In this document: piece by piece, positions 33,300 to 34,838 of the stretch
Numbering within the stretch: position 1 is the first letter of the stretch
Layout of the letters: every line of letters begins with the position of its first letter
Made by a program: the position numbers and the translations under genes
Notes under the pieces: model-generated
Told to the model about the DNA's origin: nothing
Database searches by the model: none
Seen by the model: the letters and a program-made list of their open reading frames with translations, nothing else
DNA from: Deltaproteobacteria bacterium
Lineage (GTDB): Bacteria > Myxococcota_A > UBA9160 > UBA6930
Assembly (NCBI GenBank): GCA_029261795.1
Contig: JAJDAP010000093.1
Span: 1-34,838, forward strand
Length of the DNA: 34,838 nt
Reading direction: 5' to 3'

Positions 33300-34835
33300 A
33301 TGAACGGCGCCGACAGTCTGATTCGAACTTCGGTCGAGGGCGGAATCGAGGTCTGCTTCGCCAATCCCGGAACGACCGAGATGCACCTGGTTGCCGCACT
33401 CGACCAGAACCCGGGCATTCGTGCGGTCCTCGGCCTGTTCGAAGGGGTCTGCACCGGTGCCGCCGATGGCTATGGCCGCATGGCCGGCAGACCGGCTGCG
33501 ACCCTGCTCCACCTCGGGCCCGGCCTCGCCAATGGCATCGCCAACCTTCACAACGCGAGGCGTGCCCGCACGCCCATCGTGAACTGGATCGGCGACCAGG
33601 CCAGCTGGCATCTCGCTGCCGACGCGCCGCTCACCTCGGACATCGAGAGCCTGGCGCGCACGGTGGGCTGGGTGCGAGAGAACAAGTCCGCGGCCGAACT
33701 GGCCCGCGACGGCGCCGAGACGATCGGGGCCGCCCTCTCTGCACCGGGCCAGGTGGCCACGCTCGTGGTTCCGGCCGACTGCGCTTGGGACGAGGCGCCC
33801 GGGCCCGTCCAGACGGCGGCGCCCGAAGCGCCTGCCCCGGTCGCCGAGGCCCAGCTGGTCGCTACCGCCAGTGCACTCTCGCAACCCGGCGCCCTGCTCT
33901 TCCTCGGCGGCTCCGCGTTAGGCGAAGCTGGTCTCCGCGCGGCGCAGCGGATCGCGGCGGGCACCGGATGCCGCGTCCTGTCGGAAACGTTCTCTGCCCG
34001 GACCGAGATCGGCCACGGCCTGCCCGTTGCCGCGCCGCTTCCCTACTTCCCGGAGCAAGGACGCGAAGCGCTCGCGGCCGCTACCAACGTCGTACTGGCC
34101 GGCGCCCTCGATCCCGTTGCCTTCTTCGGGTACCCGGGCCAGGCCAGCCGATTGTTGGGCGACGACCAGGTTCTCAGTGTCCTGGCGGAACCGGGCGACG
34201 ATGCGATCGGTGCACTCGAAGCCATCGCCGAGCGGGTCGGCAAAGACGCTCCGCTCGAGGAGCGCCCGCGCGCGGAAGTCGGCAGCGGCGCCCTGACCGT
34301 GGGCAGCCTTGGGCAGACCCTGGCCGCGCTGCTGCCCGAGCAGGCCATCGTCGTGAACGAAGCCGCCACGACCGGACTGGCTTTCAACGCCTTCGCGCCG
34401 AGTGCGGCACCGCACACCTCGCTCGGCTTGACCGGAGGCGCGATCGGCCAGGGCCTTCCCTGCGCCGTGGGCGCCGCGATCGCGTGCCCGGACCGACCCG
34501 TGGTCGCATTCCAGGCCGATGGCTCGGGTCTCTATACGCTCCAGGCGCTGTGGACCATGGCGCGCGAGTCCCTCGACGTCGTCGTCGTGGTCTGCGCCAA
34601 TCGCGTCTACCGGATCTTGCAGGCGGAACTCGCCCGCGCCGGGGTAATGGAACCCGGCCCGAAGGCCCAATCGCTGACGGATCTCGGCAACCCGAACATC
34701 GACTGGGTGGCAGCAGCAAAGGCCTTCGGTGTGCCCGGCGTCGCGGTCGACGACAGCGCCGCCTTTGCCGATGCGTTTCGCCGAGCGCTCGCCGAGCCCG
34801 GCCCGCAGCTGATCGAAGCCATCCTGCAGGGCTAG
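33300..34835 (+). CDS. Acetolactate-synthase-like ThDP-dependent enzyme
   Basis: A 511-residue thiamine-diphosphate enzyme related to acetolactate synthase large subunit and benzoylformate decarboxylase. The ThDP activating Glu is E48 in GLFEGVCTGAADGYGRM. The C-terminal ThDP/Mg motif reads QADGSGLYTLQALWT...CANRVY, with Ala in place of the first Gly of GDG. It is shorter than IlvB/IlvI (about 570) and has no ilvN/ilvH partner, so a branched-chain role is doubtful; a 2-oxo-acid decarboxylase or lyase is as likely. GGAGGAAG precedes the ATG at 33300. The TAG lies 3 bases before the end of the window, so downstream neighbours are unseen. Confidence 0.82.
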   Translation: MNGADSLIRTSVEGGIEVCFANPGTTEMHLVAALDQNPGIRAVLGLFEGVCTGAADGYGRMAGRPAATLLHLGPGLANGIANLHNARRARTPIVNWIGDQASWHLAADAPLTSDIESLARTVGWVRENKSAAELARDGAETIGAALSAPGQVATLVVPADCAWDEAPGPVQTAAPEAPAPVAEAQLVATASALSQPGALLFLGGSALGEAGLRAAQRIAAGTGCRVLSETFSARTEIGHGLPVAAPLPYFPEQGREALAAATNVVLAGALDPVAFFGYPGQASRLLGDDQVLSVLAEPGDDAIGALEAIAERVGKDAPLEERPRAEVGSGALTVGSLGQTLAALLPEQAIVVNEAATTGLAFNAFAPSAAPHTSLGLTGGAIGQGLPCAVGAAIACPDRPVVAFQADGSGLYTLQALWTMARESLDVVVVVCANRVYRILQAELARAGVMEPGPKAQSLTDLGNPNIDWVAAAKAFGVPGVAVDDSAAFADAFRRALAEPGPQLIEAILQG

Positions 34836-34838
34836 CAG

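Noticed and set aside
1..34838. Prophage, integrative element or genomic island.
   Set aside because: No integrase, tRNA, phage structural or conjugation gene. The single RAYT is a domesticated type, and the base composition looks even apart from small intergenic AT-rich patches.

Overview
This is a high-GC (roughly mid-60s percent by eye) chromosomal segment from a Gram-negative (diderm) bacterium. It carries lipoprotein signal peptides, an outer-membrane beta-barrel protein, LolCDE/MacB-type permeases and a type IV pilus ATPase. The mixture of an acyl-CoA dehydrogenase, an acyl-CoA synthetase, a lysine-rich H1-like protein, a KhpA protein and a bS22/mS38-like mini-protein fits an uncultured member of the former Deltaproteobacteria (Myxococcota or a relative). 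That placement is an inference; there is no rRNA or tRNA here to test it.

Layout. Positions 1-2.6 kb hold a REP-associated (Y1/IS200-like) transposase, a SAM methyltransferase and a YkgJ-type zinc/iron-cysteine protein. Positions 2.67-6.5 kb hold a queuosine-precursor transporter, a transglutaminase-like lipoprotein, a 44-residue membrane protein, an AmpG-like MFS carrier and a coiled-coil lipoprotein. The last two converge on a 164-bp imperfect palindrome that supplies both stop codons. Positions 6.6-9.1 kb hold a PilT-type ATPase followed 2 bp later by a histidine kinase whose phospho-acceptor His is Arg. Positions 9.1-13.2 kb hold rpoZ, an H1-like Lys/Ala repeat gene with its terminator, the 29-residue bS22/mS38-like protein, a TPR protein, an acyl-CoA synthetase and khpA. 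Positions 13.4-16.4 kb hold a translationally coupled HprK-like/S24-S26-like pair in which key catalytic residues are replaced, and then mgtE behind two strong hairpins.

The most system-like region is 16.4-23.1 kb on the minus strand. It runs TetR - LolA-like periplasmic protein - two FtsX/MacB-type permeases - LolD-like ATPase - outer-membrane beta-barrel - tandem-thioredoxin-fold GST protein. Overlapping start/stop codons link most of the genes, and a perfect 14-bp palindrome precedes tetR. It reads as a self-regulated envelope-spanning transport route for a lipid or another hydrophobic ligand.

From 23.1 to 31.7 kb, also on the minus strand, lies a metabolic train: alaC-like aminotransferase, hom, thrC and ribE (threonine/alanine/riboflavin), then a 947-residue Nma111/DEG7-like double HtrA protein whose 3' end overlaps an acyl-CoA dehydrogenase gene. 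An APC amino-acid permease and a divergent acetolactate-synthase-like ThDP enzyme close the window. I found no tRNA, rRNA, CRISPR array, intact insertion sequence, integrase or plasmid/phage module.
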